From Saccharofermentans sp. (GTDB taxonomy: Bacteria; Bacillota; Clostridia; Saccharofermentanales; Saccharofermentanaceae): DNA of 46,278 nucleotides. Shown here in pieces: positions 24,452-32,480 of the stretch. The notes beneath the pieces were generated by a model. That model saw nothing but the letters and a program-made list of their open reading frames with translations. It made no database searches and had not been told where the DNA came from. Each line of letters opens with the position of its first letter. Position 1 is the stretch's first letter. Location: assembly GCA_024403715.1 (NCBI GenBank), contig JAKSRJ010000017.1, positions 1-46,278 of the forward strand. The letters run 5' to 3'. The position numbers and the translations under genes were made by a program.

Positions 24452-26053
24452 ATGCTTAAGGTATTTCTGGTAGAAGATGAAGCGACAATAAGAGAAACTC
24501 TAAGGGATACAGTGCCTTGGAATTCATGTGGTTACATTTTCGCTGGTGAAGCTTCCGATGGTGAAGTAGCTTTGCCTTTGATAGCGAAGATAAGGCCTGA
24601 TGTTTTAATTACTGATATTAAGATGCCTTTCATGGATGGACTTACTCTAGCTACTATGGTTAGGAATGAATTTCCTGAAATTAAGATTGTAATTATTTCT
24701 GGTTATGATGATTTTGAATATGCTAAGAAGGCTATTGAACTTGGTGTGTCTGAATATCTGTTAAAGCCTGTAACTAAGATGAATCTTGTTAAGGTATTAG
24801 ATGAATTACGAGTAAAGATTGAAGAAGAAAAAGCTAAGGAAGAAGACTCTTCTAAGCTAGATGTTGATACACAGGAATATGAGCTTTTCGCGCATCGTAA
24901 TTTTATTGAGCATATTGTTGCTGGTAAGTCCTCTGTTCAAAGGATTTATGAGGAAGCTGCTAAGCTCGATATAGATATTAGAGCTTCTAGCTACTCATTA
25001 GCGTTATTTACTATTCCAAGTAGTGAGAAATCTGATGAGGATGAGTTTTTACGAGAAAAGATACTAGCTTATGTTCTTAAGTATCCTGAATACGTATTAA
25101 TCAGATGGACTATCACTTCGTATCTAGTATTAATTAAAGGTGATATCGATAAAGTTAACCAGGCTATCTCAAGTTTGATAGCTGTTGTTAGTGATACATG
25201 TTCATCGGAGGCTTCTTCTAGCTCGTGGTATATTGCAGTTGGTAGTCCAGTAGAGCGTCTAAGTGCTTTACCTGAATGTTATGAAGAGACTTCAACATAT
25301 TGGGCTATTAGATATATCAATCCAGATTGCCATGTACTTACAGCAAAAACTGCAGGTGATTTTGTTGGATCTGGTAATGTAACTGATTTAAGCCAGGTGG
25401 ATTTGTCTAGACTTAAACCTGAGATTTTACTAACTGTAATGAGAAGTGCTTCTCTTGAAGAGATACCAAGCTTTGTAAATGAGTATCTATTAAGTCTTGG
25501 TGGTGCTACTTCATCTCAGGCTTTTTGCCACTATCTTATGCTAAATTGTAGATTCTTAGCAGTTGACTATGTTACGTCAATTGGTTTTGAGCGTAAGGCT
25601 TTTCTCGATGAGATTACATGTTTAGACTTAACGGAAGGTAATGTTTCTTCACAAAACTTGAAGCGTTACTTAACAGAAATCCTTTTACAGACCGTAAAGA
25701 TTAGAACTAATAAATCTGTTAATCAGTATATGGATATTCTTGGTCGTGCTATAGCTTATATTGATAACCACTATACCGACGAGGAATTGTCTTTAAATGT
25801 AGTGGCTAATTCAGTTGAGATTAGTTCTAATTATCTATCAGCTATGTTCAGCCAAGAAATGAAGGTTACTTTTGTTGAGTATGTTACTAATAAGAGAATG
25901 AATCGTGCGAAGGAGCTTTTGAGGACGACGGATCTTAAATCAGGTGAAGTTGCACTTGAAGTTGGATACAAAGATCCACATTACTTTTCATCTTTGTTTA
26001 AGAAAACTCAGGGTATGACTCCTAGGGATTACCGCGTTCAGGCTAAGGCATAA
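24452..26053 (+). CDS. YesN-type response regulator with AraC-type DNA-binding domain
   Basis: A 533-residue regulator. The receiver domain (about 1-120) has the acidic pair in VEDE, phosphoacceptor D55 in LITDIKMPFMDG, and the conserved lysine in YLLKPV. A long middle region follows. The C-terminus is an AraC/XylS double helix-turn-helix (SLNVVANSVEISSNYLSAMF, then VALEVGYKDPHYFSSLFKK and GMTPRDYR). It probably activates sugar-uptake genes once phosphorylated by the kinase encoded next. AAGGAAA precedes ATG 24452, and the stop shares a base with the kinase start (TAATG). The likely target is the arabinose importer promoter at 29785-29813, judged from position and the neighbouring binding protein. 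Confidence 0.9.
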   Translation: MLKVFLVEDEATIRETLRDTVPWNSCGYIFAGEASDGEVALPLIAKIRPDVLITDIKMPFMDGLTLATMVRNEFPEIKIVIISGYDDFEYAKKAIELGVSEYLLKPVTKMNLVKVLDELRVKIEEEKAKEEDSSKLDVDTQEYELFAHRNFIEHIVAGKSSVQRIYEEAAKLDIDIRASSYSLALFTIPSSEKSDEDEFLREKILAYVLKYPEYVLIRWTITSYLVLIKGDIDKVNQAISSLIAVVSDTCSSEASSSSWYIAVGSPVERLSALPECYEETSTYWAIRYINPDCHVLTAKTAGDFVGSGNVTDLSQVDLSRLKPEILLTVMRSASLEEIPSFVNEYLLSLGGATSSQAFCHYLMLNCRFLAVDYVTSIGFERKAFLDEITCLDLTEGNVSSQNLKRYLTEILLQTVKIRTNKSVNQYMDILGRAIAYIDNHYTDEELSLNVVANSVEISSNYLSAMFSQEMKVTFVEYVTNKRMNRAKELLRTTDLKSGEVALEVGYKDPHYFSSLFKKTQGMTPRDYRVQAKA

Positions 26054-27465
26054 TGGAATCTAATAAGCTGCCTATTTCTAAGCAAATGAGAAGACTATTA
26101 ATCGCTTTGATTGCGATTAGTACTTCCTTGCTTATTCTTGTAGCATTTACATTGTCTTTTTATCAAATTAGATATAACGATGCTCTCCATAACATTACTG
26201 AGGCTACAGATTTTAATCGTAACTTCAAAGATGATATTGATCTTAAGATGTATTACTATGTAATTGAATCTCGTTTTTCTACTGGGCTTCCACTTAGTGA
26301 AGTTCATGAAGCTCAAGTATTTGCATCCACTTTGTTAGAGAGCACAGAGGACAAGGATAGTTATACTGCAATTAGTAGTGTTATAAATCTATGTGATAAC
26401 TTAGAAAAGCAGATTCGACAAATTGAGAGTACTAACAGTTACGATGAACGTCAGATTCAGCTGGAAAACAATATTTACGTTATTACTTCACTTATAGAGG
26501 AGTATATGGATGAGTATCTTTACTGTGAGGCAGCTCATCTTAACCAGATTAAAAACGAGACTAATATAAGGCTTATTGTTGAACTTGCTATTACTATTGT
26601 AACTGTAGGTGTACTTGTATTTCATCTCATTCGTTATTCAGCTAAGCTCGGTCATTCTATCGCGGATCCAGTCGAAAGGCTGAACGATAGAATGCTTGAG
26701 ATAGGTGATGGCAACTTAATAGTGAAAGAACCGATTGAATCAGAGGTTCAAGAAGTTCATGCATTAGGAGTCGGTGTTGAGCAGATGGTTGATAGAATGG
26801 ACAACCTTATGCGGGAGTCGACTGAAAGACAAGAAAAACTTCGTCAAGCTGAATTAGCCCTTTTGCAGGCGCAAATTAACCCTCATTTTTTATATAACAC
26901 TTTAGATACTATTATCTGGTTAATTGAAGCAGAAAAGTCGGAAGCTGCAGAGAAAATGGTTTCTGACTTGTCTGATTTTTTCCGTCATACATTAAGTAAT
27001 GGTAAGGATATCGTATCGTTGGGTGATGAACGTAAGCAGGTTACAAGTTACCTTCAAATCCAACAGGTAAGATACAAAGACATTCTTACATATTTTATTG
27101 ATATAGACGATGAAGTATTAAATGTTATGCTTCCCAAGCTTACTTTACAGCCTTTGATTGAGAATGCTCTTTATCATGGAATAAAAGAGAAACGTGGAGG
27201 CGGTGCTATTAGAGTCAAAGGTGCCAAGTTTGGTGATGAGATTATTATTAAGGTTACTGATGATGGTGCAGGCATTTCTGCTGAGCGCTTATCAGAACTT
27301 CGTAATGCAATGAATGGTGAAGAAAGAGTAGGATTTGGTCTTGTTACAGTACATGAGCGACTTAAACTATTCTTCGGTGATGAAGCTGGACTTGAAGTTG
27401 AAAGTGTAATAGGTGAGGGTACTACAATCACTGTTCACATTCCTGATAAGGAGGAATCAAGATGA
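26053..27465 (+). CDS. YesM-type sensor histidine kinase
   Basis: A 470-residue histidine kinase of the His_kinase/LytS-like class. Two transmembrane helices (about 13-35 and 172-192) enclose a mostly helical extracytoplasmic domain. A HAMP-like segment (DPVERLNDRMLEIGDGN) and a short coiled coil follow. The phosphoacceptor is H278 in QAQINPHFLYNTLDTI. The ATPase domain shows LQPLIENALYHG (N box), DDGAGI (G1) and GFGLVTVHERL (G2). The outer domain has no sugar-binding fold of its own. Its gene overlaps the lipoprotein gene by four bases, suggesting that the lipoprotein presents the ligand to the kinase, a three-component arrangement. Confidence 0.9.
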   Translation: MESNKLPISKQMRRLLIALIAISTSLLILVAFTLSFYQIRYNDALHNITEATDFNRNFKDDIDLKMYYYVIESRFSTGLPLSEVHEAQVFASTLLESTEDKDSYTAISSVINLCDNLEKQIRQIESTNSYDERQIQLENNIYVITSLIEEYMDEYLYCEAAHLNQIKNETNIRLIVELAITIVTVGVLVFHLIRYSAKLGHSIADPVERLNDRMLEIGDGNLIVKEPIESEVQEVHALGVGVEQMVDRMDNLMRESTERQEKLRQAELALLQAQINPHFLYNTLDTIIWLIEAEKSEAAEKMVSDLSDFFRHTLSNGKDIVSLGDERKQVTSYLQIQQVRYKDILTYFIDIDDEVLNVMLPKLTLQPLIENALYHGIKEKRGGGAIRVKGAKFGDEIIIKVTDDGAGISAERLSELRNAMNGEERVGFGLVTVHERLKLFFGDEAGLEVESVIGEGTTITVHIPDKEESR

Positions 27466-28442
27466 GAAAACTAATAGCAATTTTAGAAGTTCTTGTTTTG
27501 ATGCTCTTTATGATTACAGGGTGTATGGATCAAGATCCTCAGGACGATGATTTGATTGTAATTGGTATGTCTCAGACCGGAGCGGAATCTGACTGGCGTG
27601 CTGCTAATACAGAGTCCATGCGAGCTGTATTTACTGAAGAAAATGGTTACAGACTGATATTTGATGATGCTAGACAACAGCAAGAGAATCAGATTACAGC
27701 TATTAGACGTTTTATTCAGGAGCAGGTTGATTATATTGTAGTAATGCCTATTAGTGAGTATGGCTGGGAAGCAGTATTAGAAGAGGCATATGATGCGGGT
27801 ATACCTGTTATCATAGTTGATCGTATGGTTGATCTTACTAACGAGAGATTGATGACTGCACATCTAGGAGCTGACTTTTATGCTGAAGGTGAATGTGCCG
27901 TATCCTGGATGGAACAGGAGTTCTCATCTAATCGTAATCTTAATATAGTTCATATTCAGGGTACACTCGGATCTTCCGCTCAGATTGGAAGAACAGAAGC
28001 TTTGCTTGACGCTGTTATGAGTAATCCTAGGTGGAATATTATTAATACTATGGATGGTGATTTTACTCAGGCAAAAACATATGAAGTTATGCACGAGTAT
28101 CTAGCTAGTTGTACTGTTCTTCCTGCGATAGATGTAGTCTACTGTGAAAATGATAATGAAGCATTTGGTGCTATACGCGCTTTAGGTGAGTTTGGATACG
28201 ATATAGGTGTTGGTGGCACTGAAGTAATCTCATTTGATGCTACAAGGCAAGCATTATTATATTGCCGTGAAGGCAAGATTTCTCTTTGTGTTGAATGTAA
28301 TCCTCTTTTAGGTCCACTAGTTGAGTCATGCATTATTGCTTTAGAGAATGGCGAGGTTGTTGATCAATACCAATATGTTGAAGAAGGATGTTTTGTAACA
28401 AATGATATTACCCAGGAACTACTCGATTCTAGATCCTACTAA
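27462..28442 (+). CDS. Sugar-binding lipoprotein partnered with the histidine kinase
   Basis: A 326-residue type I periplasmic-binding-fold lipoprotein. The signal peptide ends in lipobox ITGC with the lipidated cysteine at 21. The mature part is closely related to the importer's own binding protein at 29886: both carry VDY(I/L) followed by a GW motif, HIQG with SSAQIGR, VVY(C/A)END and CNP segments. It is cotranslated with the kinase (ATGA) rather than with transporter genes, so it likely acts as the sugar sensor. The expected ligand is L-arabinose or an arabinose-like pentose/furanose, inferred from the adjacent ara genes. Its stop lies directly against the end of araR, which is convergent with it. 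Confidence 0.85.
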   Translation: MRKLIAILEVLVLMLFMITGCMDQDPQDDDLIVIGMSQTGAESDWRAANTESMRAVFTEENGYRLIFDDARQQQENQITAIRRFIQEQVDYIVVMPISEYGWEAVLEEAYDAGIPVIIVDRMVDLTNERLMTAHLGADFYAEGECAVSWMEQEFSSNRNLNIVHIQGTLGSSAQIGRTEALLDAVMSNPRWNIINTMDGDFTQAKTYEVMHEYLASCTVLPAIDVVYCENDNEAFGAIRALGEFGYDIGVGGTEVISFDATRQALLYCREGKISLCVECNPLLGPLVESCIIALENGEVVDQYQYVEEGCFVTNDITQELLDSRSY

Positions 28443-29513
28443 TTAACCAGAGTTTCTTGTTATTAATTCCCATGGGAGAATCTTAGATTTAATAGTTTTA
28501 CCTTGAATAAGCTGAAGTAATAGATTAGATGCTTCGAGTCCTATTCTATGCTTATTATGCCACATAGAAGTGATAGGCACAGGACTGATTCTACTAAAAT
28601 ACGAGTTATCAAAGCTAACAATGGCAATATCTTCTGGGATTGATCTACCAAGTGATTTCATTAGTTTAATTAAGTGATAAGAAATCTCATCGTTATAACA
28701 GATAACTGCATCACACCTGTTAAGCCTGTCTTCAAGAAAGTCGTTAAGCATTTTTCCGGACTTTTCATCAATCATATGAGTTCTCTGGTTTGTATCAAAC
28801 CAGCATATACTCTTATCTGGTAATGGTAAGCCTCGGTCTTTTATTGCATGCATCATTCCGCTGTAACGTTCTAATCCCTGAATATCATCACTCTTAAATA
28901 TTCCACCTAGATTTTTATATCCTTTGTTAATAAGGTAAGAAGCAAGGTTATATCCCCCTGCATAGTTATCATCAATAACGTAAGGTATAGAAGATTGAAG
29001 CCCTCTGGAGATTCCCTGGAAGAAAACGATAGGTGTTCCTTGATTTTTAAGTTCAATGTATAAATCTTCGTTAGGGTTAGGTAAAGCAGTCTTTGAGCCT
29101 TCTGCGAGTATTCCACCAACAGGATGATTAAGTAGAGTTTGTAATATCTCTCGCTCTGCAGATATTCGGTTAAGTGTTGAGTAGACTTGAATCTTATACC
29201 CAGAACTTTCTAATACACTTTGCATATCATGTAGAACAGTAGGGAAGATATATTCGTCTTCAAAAGTTACTATAACAGCAATAAGCTTTGAAGAAGCAGA
29301 TTTATAAGCTGGTATAAAATATCCGCTACCTTGGCGACTTTTGATTAGTCCTTCTTCAAGGAGTTCAGATAAAGCGTGGCGCACAGTTTCTCTACTAACA
29401 CCAAATCTTTTGCATAGATCTTTCTCCGTAGGAAGGCGATAGTTTTCAGAGTTTCTGAGAGAAATAAACTCATCCTTAAGAAGTTGTGCGATTATTTTAT
29501 ACTTTGCAGCCAT
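28443..29513 (-). CDS. araR: AraR-type arabinose repressor (GntR-LacI hybrid)
   Basis: A 356-residue repressor, the only minus-strand gene of the window. Residues 1 to about 70 form a GntR winged helix (YRLPTEKDLCKRFGVSRETV, then GLIKSRQGSGYFIP). Residues about 80-350 form a LacI/periplasmic-binding effector domain with RYSGMMHAIKDRGLP, CDAVICYNDEISYHLI and IAIVSFDNSYF. This GntR-LacI fusion is typical of AraR, which releases DNA on binding L-arabinose. Here it is divergent from the arabinose importer and shares its regulatory region. An AAGGTGAA site precedes its ATG on the minus strand. Regulation of the + strand ara genes is inferred from family and position. Confidence 0.9.
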   Translation of the reverse strand: MAAKYKIIAQLLKDEFISLRNSENYRLPTEKDLCKRFGVSRETVRHALSELLEEGLIKSRQGSGYFIPAYKSASSKLIAVIVTFEDEYIFPTVLHDMQSVLESSGYKIQVYSTLNRISAEREILQTLLNHPVGGILAEGSKTALPNPNEDLYIELKNQGTPIVFFQGISRGLQSSIPYVIDDNYAGGYNLASYLINKGYKNLGGIFKSDDIQGLERYSGMMHAIKDRGLPLPDKSICWFDTNQRTHMIDEKSGKMLNDFLEDRLNRCDAVICYNDEISYHLIKLMKSLGRSIPEDIAIVSFDNSYFSRISPVPITSMWHNKHRIGLEASNLLLQLIQGKTIKSKILPWELITRNSG

Positions 29514-29548
29514 TATTTAAGTTCACCTTACAGAAAAATAAAATTCAA

Positions 29549-29576
29549 TTTATAAATTTCTACAAAGAATAGTAAA
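29549..29576 (-). promoter_or_regulatory. Candidate araR promoter
   Basis: On the minus strand, TTTACT (plus 29571-29576) and TATAAA (plus 29549-29554) lie 16 bases apart, upstream of the araR ribosome site. In such AT-rich DNA this is only a plausible match. Confidence 0.4.
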
Positions 29577-29784
29577 TTATTCCATCATTCAAAAGAGCTT
29601 TGTACGGAATAACAAAGGAATTATCATTTGATAATTTGTTTTAATTCTGTAAAAAGTCAACATATTTCATCTGAAATAGTAGAATATTAAACTAATTCTT
29701 TTTGATTATACAGAATTTGTCTGGTTTTGTTAATTGTCAAACGAAATTTGTATTGTTCATTTAATGAAATGTGCACAAGATTTA

Positions 29785-29813
29785 TTGTTAACCCCAAACA
29801 CGATTGTTAGAAT
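29785..29813 (+). promoter_or_regulatory. Promoter of the arabinose importer operon
   Basis: TTGTTA (29785-29790) and TAGAAT (29808-29813) with a 17-base spacer. The predicted start near 29820 leaves a leader of about 65 bases to ATG 29886. The near-consensus spacing and adjacent inverted repeats make this the likely regulated promoter of the ara genes. Confidence 0.6.
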
Positions 29814-29885
29814 CGAATCATCAAAAAACAGCAAGTAATATCTTGTTGTATAAAACATTTTCTAACGAAAGTGAGGAACACAATT

Positions 29886-30851
29886 ATGAAGAAGTTTTTG
29901 GCTTTGCTCGTAGCTGCATCCATGGGTTTTGCTATGTGTGCTTGTGCTGCTGAGTCTTCAAACGAAGGTGGACTTATCAAGGTTGGTATCATCAATAACG
30001 ACCCTAACGAGTCTGGTTATCGTACAGCTAATGACGCAGACATGAAGGCAATGTTCACAGAAGAGAATGGCTACGATGCATCTTTCTTCTATAGCCTTAA
30101 GAACGAAGAGCAGATTGCTGCTGCTCAGCAGTTCGTTCAGGATGAAGTTGACTACCTCCTTATCTCTGCAGCTGGTACATCTGGTTGGGATTCCGTTCTT
30201 ACAGATGCTCAGAATGCTGGTATTCAGGTAATTCTCTTCGACCGTACAATTGATGCAGATGCTTCTCTCTATGCAGCTTCTATCGTTTCTGATATGGCTC
30301 AGGAAGGTGAGACAGCTGTTTCTTGGCTCGCTTCCCAGAACCTTGCTGAATACAATGTTATTCACATTCAGGGTGTTATGGGTTCTTCCGCTCAGATCGG
30401 CCGTTCTGGCGCTCTCGATGAGATGGTAGCAGCTAATGACAACTGGAACCTCGTTACACAGCAGACAGCTGAGTGGAACGCAGAGACAGCACAGCAGATT
30501 GTTCAGGCAGTTATCGACTCTGGTGAGTCTTTCAACGTTGTATACGCTGAGAACGACGATATGGCTAGAGGAGCTGTAGCAGCTCTCGACGCAGCTAACA
30601 TCTCTCACGGTGTTGGTGGTGACGTTATCATCATGAGCTTTGACTGCAACCAGTGGGCACTCGAGGAGCTCCTCGCAGGTAACTGGAACTATGATGGTCA
30701 GTGCAACCCATTCCAGGCTTCTTACATCAACGATATTATTCAGGGCCTCGAGGCTGGTAATGCTCCAGCAGAGCAGGTTGTAGTAATGGTTGAGCAGGGC
30801 TTCTCCGCTGATACAATTACTCAGGCTGATGTAGATTCTTTCGGAATCTAA
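29886..30851 (+). CDS. Arabinose-type sugar ABC importer, substrate-binding lipoprotein
   Basis: About 321 residues: a lipoprotein signal peptide ending MCAC, then a type I periplasmic-binding fold of the YtfQ (galactofuranose)/AraU class. Characteristic segments are VGIINNDPNESGYRTAN near the start, DYLLISAAGTSGW, HIQGVMGSSAQIGR and VYAENDDMARGAVAAL. It is followed by one ATPase and two permeases, the YtfQRTF or AraUVWZ layout, and by arabinose catabolic genes, so L-arabinose (perhaps the furanose form) is the likely ligand. ATG 29886 follows GTGAGGA by eight bases. Codon use is strongly biased towards C-ending codons, as in infB, indicating very high expression; a terminator-like hairpin follows it. 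Confidence 0.88.
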   Translation: MKKFLALLVAASMGFAMCACAAESSNEGGLIKVGIINNDPNESGYRTANDADMKAMFTEENGYDASFFYSLKNEEQIAAAQQFVQDEVDYLLISAAGTSGWDSVLTDAQNAGIQVILFDRTIDADASLYAASIVSDMAQEGETAVSWLASQNLAEYNVIHIQGVMGSSAQIGRSGALDEMVAANDNWNLVTQQTAEWNAETAQQIVQAVIDSGESFNVVYAENDDMARGAVAALDAANISHGVGGDVIIMSFDCNQWALEELLAGNWNYDGQCNPFQASYINDIIQGLEAGNAPAEQVVVMVEQGFSADTITQADVDSFGI

Positions 30852-30895
30852 TTGCTAGAAGTTTGTTAGTTTGATTTTAAACTAATTGATTAACC

Positions 30896-30946
30896 GCACG
30901 CGGTTCGGATATTGATATTAGATTTCCGTACCGCGTGCTTTTTATT
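30896..30946 (+). terminator. Partial terminator between binding protein and ATPase genes
   Basis: GCACGCGGT (30896-30904) and ACCGCGTGC (30930-30938) form a perfect 9-bp GC-rich stem with further pairing inside (CGGA/TCCG), followed by TTTTTATT. With no new promoter visible before the ATPase gene, it probably lets only part of transcription continue, and protects the 3' end of the binding-protein message. Confidence 0.75.
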
Positions 30947-30968
30947 ACAAAAATTTAAGGAGGGTACT

Positions 30969-32480
30969 ATGGAAAACAACGTTTTGCTCCAGCTTAACGG
31001 AATCTGTAAATACTTTCCCGGTGTTCGCGCACTTCAGAATGTGGACTTCACTCTCCGCAGTGGTGAAATTCACGCACTCATGGGTGAGAATGGAGCCGGA
31101 AAATCTACATTGATTAAAGTACTTACCGGTGTTTATACAAAAGACGGTGGTAATGTACGTATTGAGGGTAATGAGGCTACAATTAAGTCTCCACAGGATG
31201 CCCAGAACGTTGGCATAAGTACTGTATATCAGGAAATCGCTTTATGTCCTAACCTCACAGTTGCCGAGAATATGTTTATCGGAAGAGGTAAGGGTAAGTT
31301 TACAGACTGGAAAATGATGAATGCAAGAACTACAGAGCTTCTTACATCTCTTGATATTCCAGCTACAGCTACTCAGCAGCTTGGAAGCTGCTCTATTGCT
31401 GTTCAGCAGATGGTTGCTATCGCCAGAGCTGTTGATATGGAATGTAAGGTTCTCATTTTGGATGAGCCTACATCTTCTCTCGATGAGAGTGAGGTAGCAA
31501 AGCTCTTTAAGCTTATGAGAGATCTCAAAGCTAAGGGCGTAGGTATTATTTTCGTAACTCACTTCCTCGATCAGGTTTATGAAGTCTGCGACAGAATTAC
31601 AGTCCTTAGAGACGGTAAGCTTGTCGGAGAATACGTTATTCAGGATCTCCCTAGAGTTCAACTTGTATCTAAGATGCTTGGTAAAGAATTCGATGAGATG
31701 TCTGATATCAAGACTGTTGATCCAGAGGCTAAAGATATTAAGGTTGGAACACCTGTTATTGAATGTACAGGTCTCCAGTCTGACGCAGGAATTAAGCCTT
31801 TCGACTTTAAGATTTGGAAGGGCGAGGTTAACGGCTTCACAGGACTTCTTGGCTCAGGCCGAAGCGAGTGTGTAAGATCAATCTTCGGTGCTGATAGAGT
31901 TATCGCAGGCGAAGTAAAGATTGATGGTAAGCCAGTTAAGATTAAGAAGCCACTTGATGCTATGAAGGCTGGTATTGGATATCTTCCAGAGGATAGAAAG
32001 CTTGATGGTATCGTTGCTGATTTGTCTGTTAAGGATAACATCATCCTTGCATATCAGGTAATGAAGGGTTGGGGTCATCCTATCTCAAAGACTAAGGCTG
32101 AGGAGATTGCTCAGAAGTATATTAAGCTTCTCGATATCAAGACTGCTTCTTCTGAGACACCAATCGGACAGCTCTCAGGAGGTAACCAGCAGAAGTGTAT
32201 TCTTGCTAGATGGCTTTTGACAGATCCTAAGTATTTGATTCTCGATGAGCCTACAAGAGGTATTGATATCGGTACTAAGGTAGAAATTCAGAAGCTTGCA
32301 TTGAAGCTTGCTAAGGAAGAAGGAAAGAGCGTTACATTCATTTCTTCCGAGCTTGATGAGATGATTAGAACATGCTCAAGACTTGTAGTCATGAGAGATA
32401 GAAAGGTAGTAGGCGAGCTTAATGAAAGCGAACTTACTCAGAGCAAAATTATGGAAACTATTGCCGGAGGTGAAGGTTAA
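30969..32480 (+). CDS. Sugar ABC importer ATPase with two nucleotide-binding domains
   Basis: A 503-residue RbsA/MglA/YtfR-type ATPase. The first domain has Walker A GENGAGKS (39-46), Walker B VLILDEPTSSLDE and an unusual signature, LGSCSIAVQQMVAIARA. The second has a degenerate Walker A (GLLGSGRSECVRS) as usual in this family, an intact signature LSGGNQQKCILARWL and Walker B YLILDEPTRGID. ATG 30969 follows AAGGAGGG by four bases; an in-frame ATG at 30912 lies in the terminator loop and is rejected. The stop shares a base with the first permease start (TAATG). It powers import of the sugar captured by the preceding lipoprotein. Confidence 0.93.
   Translation: MENNVLLQLNGICKYFPGVRALQNVDFTLRSGEIHALMGENGAGKSTLIKVLTGVYTKDGGNVRIEGNEATIKSPQDAQNVGISTVYQEIALCPNLTVAENMFIGRGKGKFTDWKMMNARTTELLTSLDIPATATQQLGSCSIAVQQMVAIARAVDMECKVLILDEPTSSLDESEVAKLFKLMRDLKAKGVGIIFVTHFLDQVYEVCDRITVLRDGKLVGEYVIQDLPRVQLVSKMLGKEFDEMSDIKTVDPEAKDIKVGTPVIECTGLQSDAGIKPFDFKIWKGEVNGFTGLLGSGRSECVRSIFGADRVIAGEVKIDGKPVKIKKPLDAMKAGIGYLPEDRKLDGIVADLSVKDNIILAYQVMKGWGHPISKTKAEEIAQKYIKLLDIKTASSETPIGQLSGGNQQKCILARWLLTDPKYLILDEPTRGIDIGTKVEIQKLALKLAKEEGKSVTFISSELDEMIRTCSRLVVMRDRKVVGELNESELTQSKIMETIAGGEG

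Larger units (their letters stand above)
29514..29885. promoter_or_regulatory. Divergent ara control region (372 bases, no gene)
   Basis: An AT-rich region between araR and the importer. Candidate operators are CTTTGTACGGAATAACAAAG (29598-29617, six-base inverted arms), AATTATC-ATTT-GATAATT (29619-29636, perfect arms) and ATTTCATCTGAAAT (29664-29677, perfect arms). ATTTGT occurs three times in the same direction (29634, 29715 and 29746). TTTGTACG resembles half of the Bacillus AraR operator, but the arm spacing differs. No coding potential is seen. Confidence 0.5.

Noticed and set aside
28462..28482. CCCATGGG palindrome at the end of araR as a bidirectional terminator
   Set aside because: It lies inside the araR coding sequence, has a very short stem and no T-tract on either side.
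29598..29617. Calling CTTTGTACGGAATAACAAAG a definite AraR operator
   Set aside because: One half resembles the Bacillus site, but the arm spacing differs; it is kept only as a candidate.
29958..30608. 216-codon minus-strand open frame opposite the arabinose-binding protein
   Set aside because: Explained by the strong codon bias of the sense gene; no motif or start signal.
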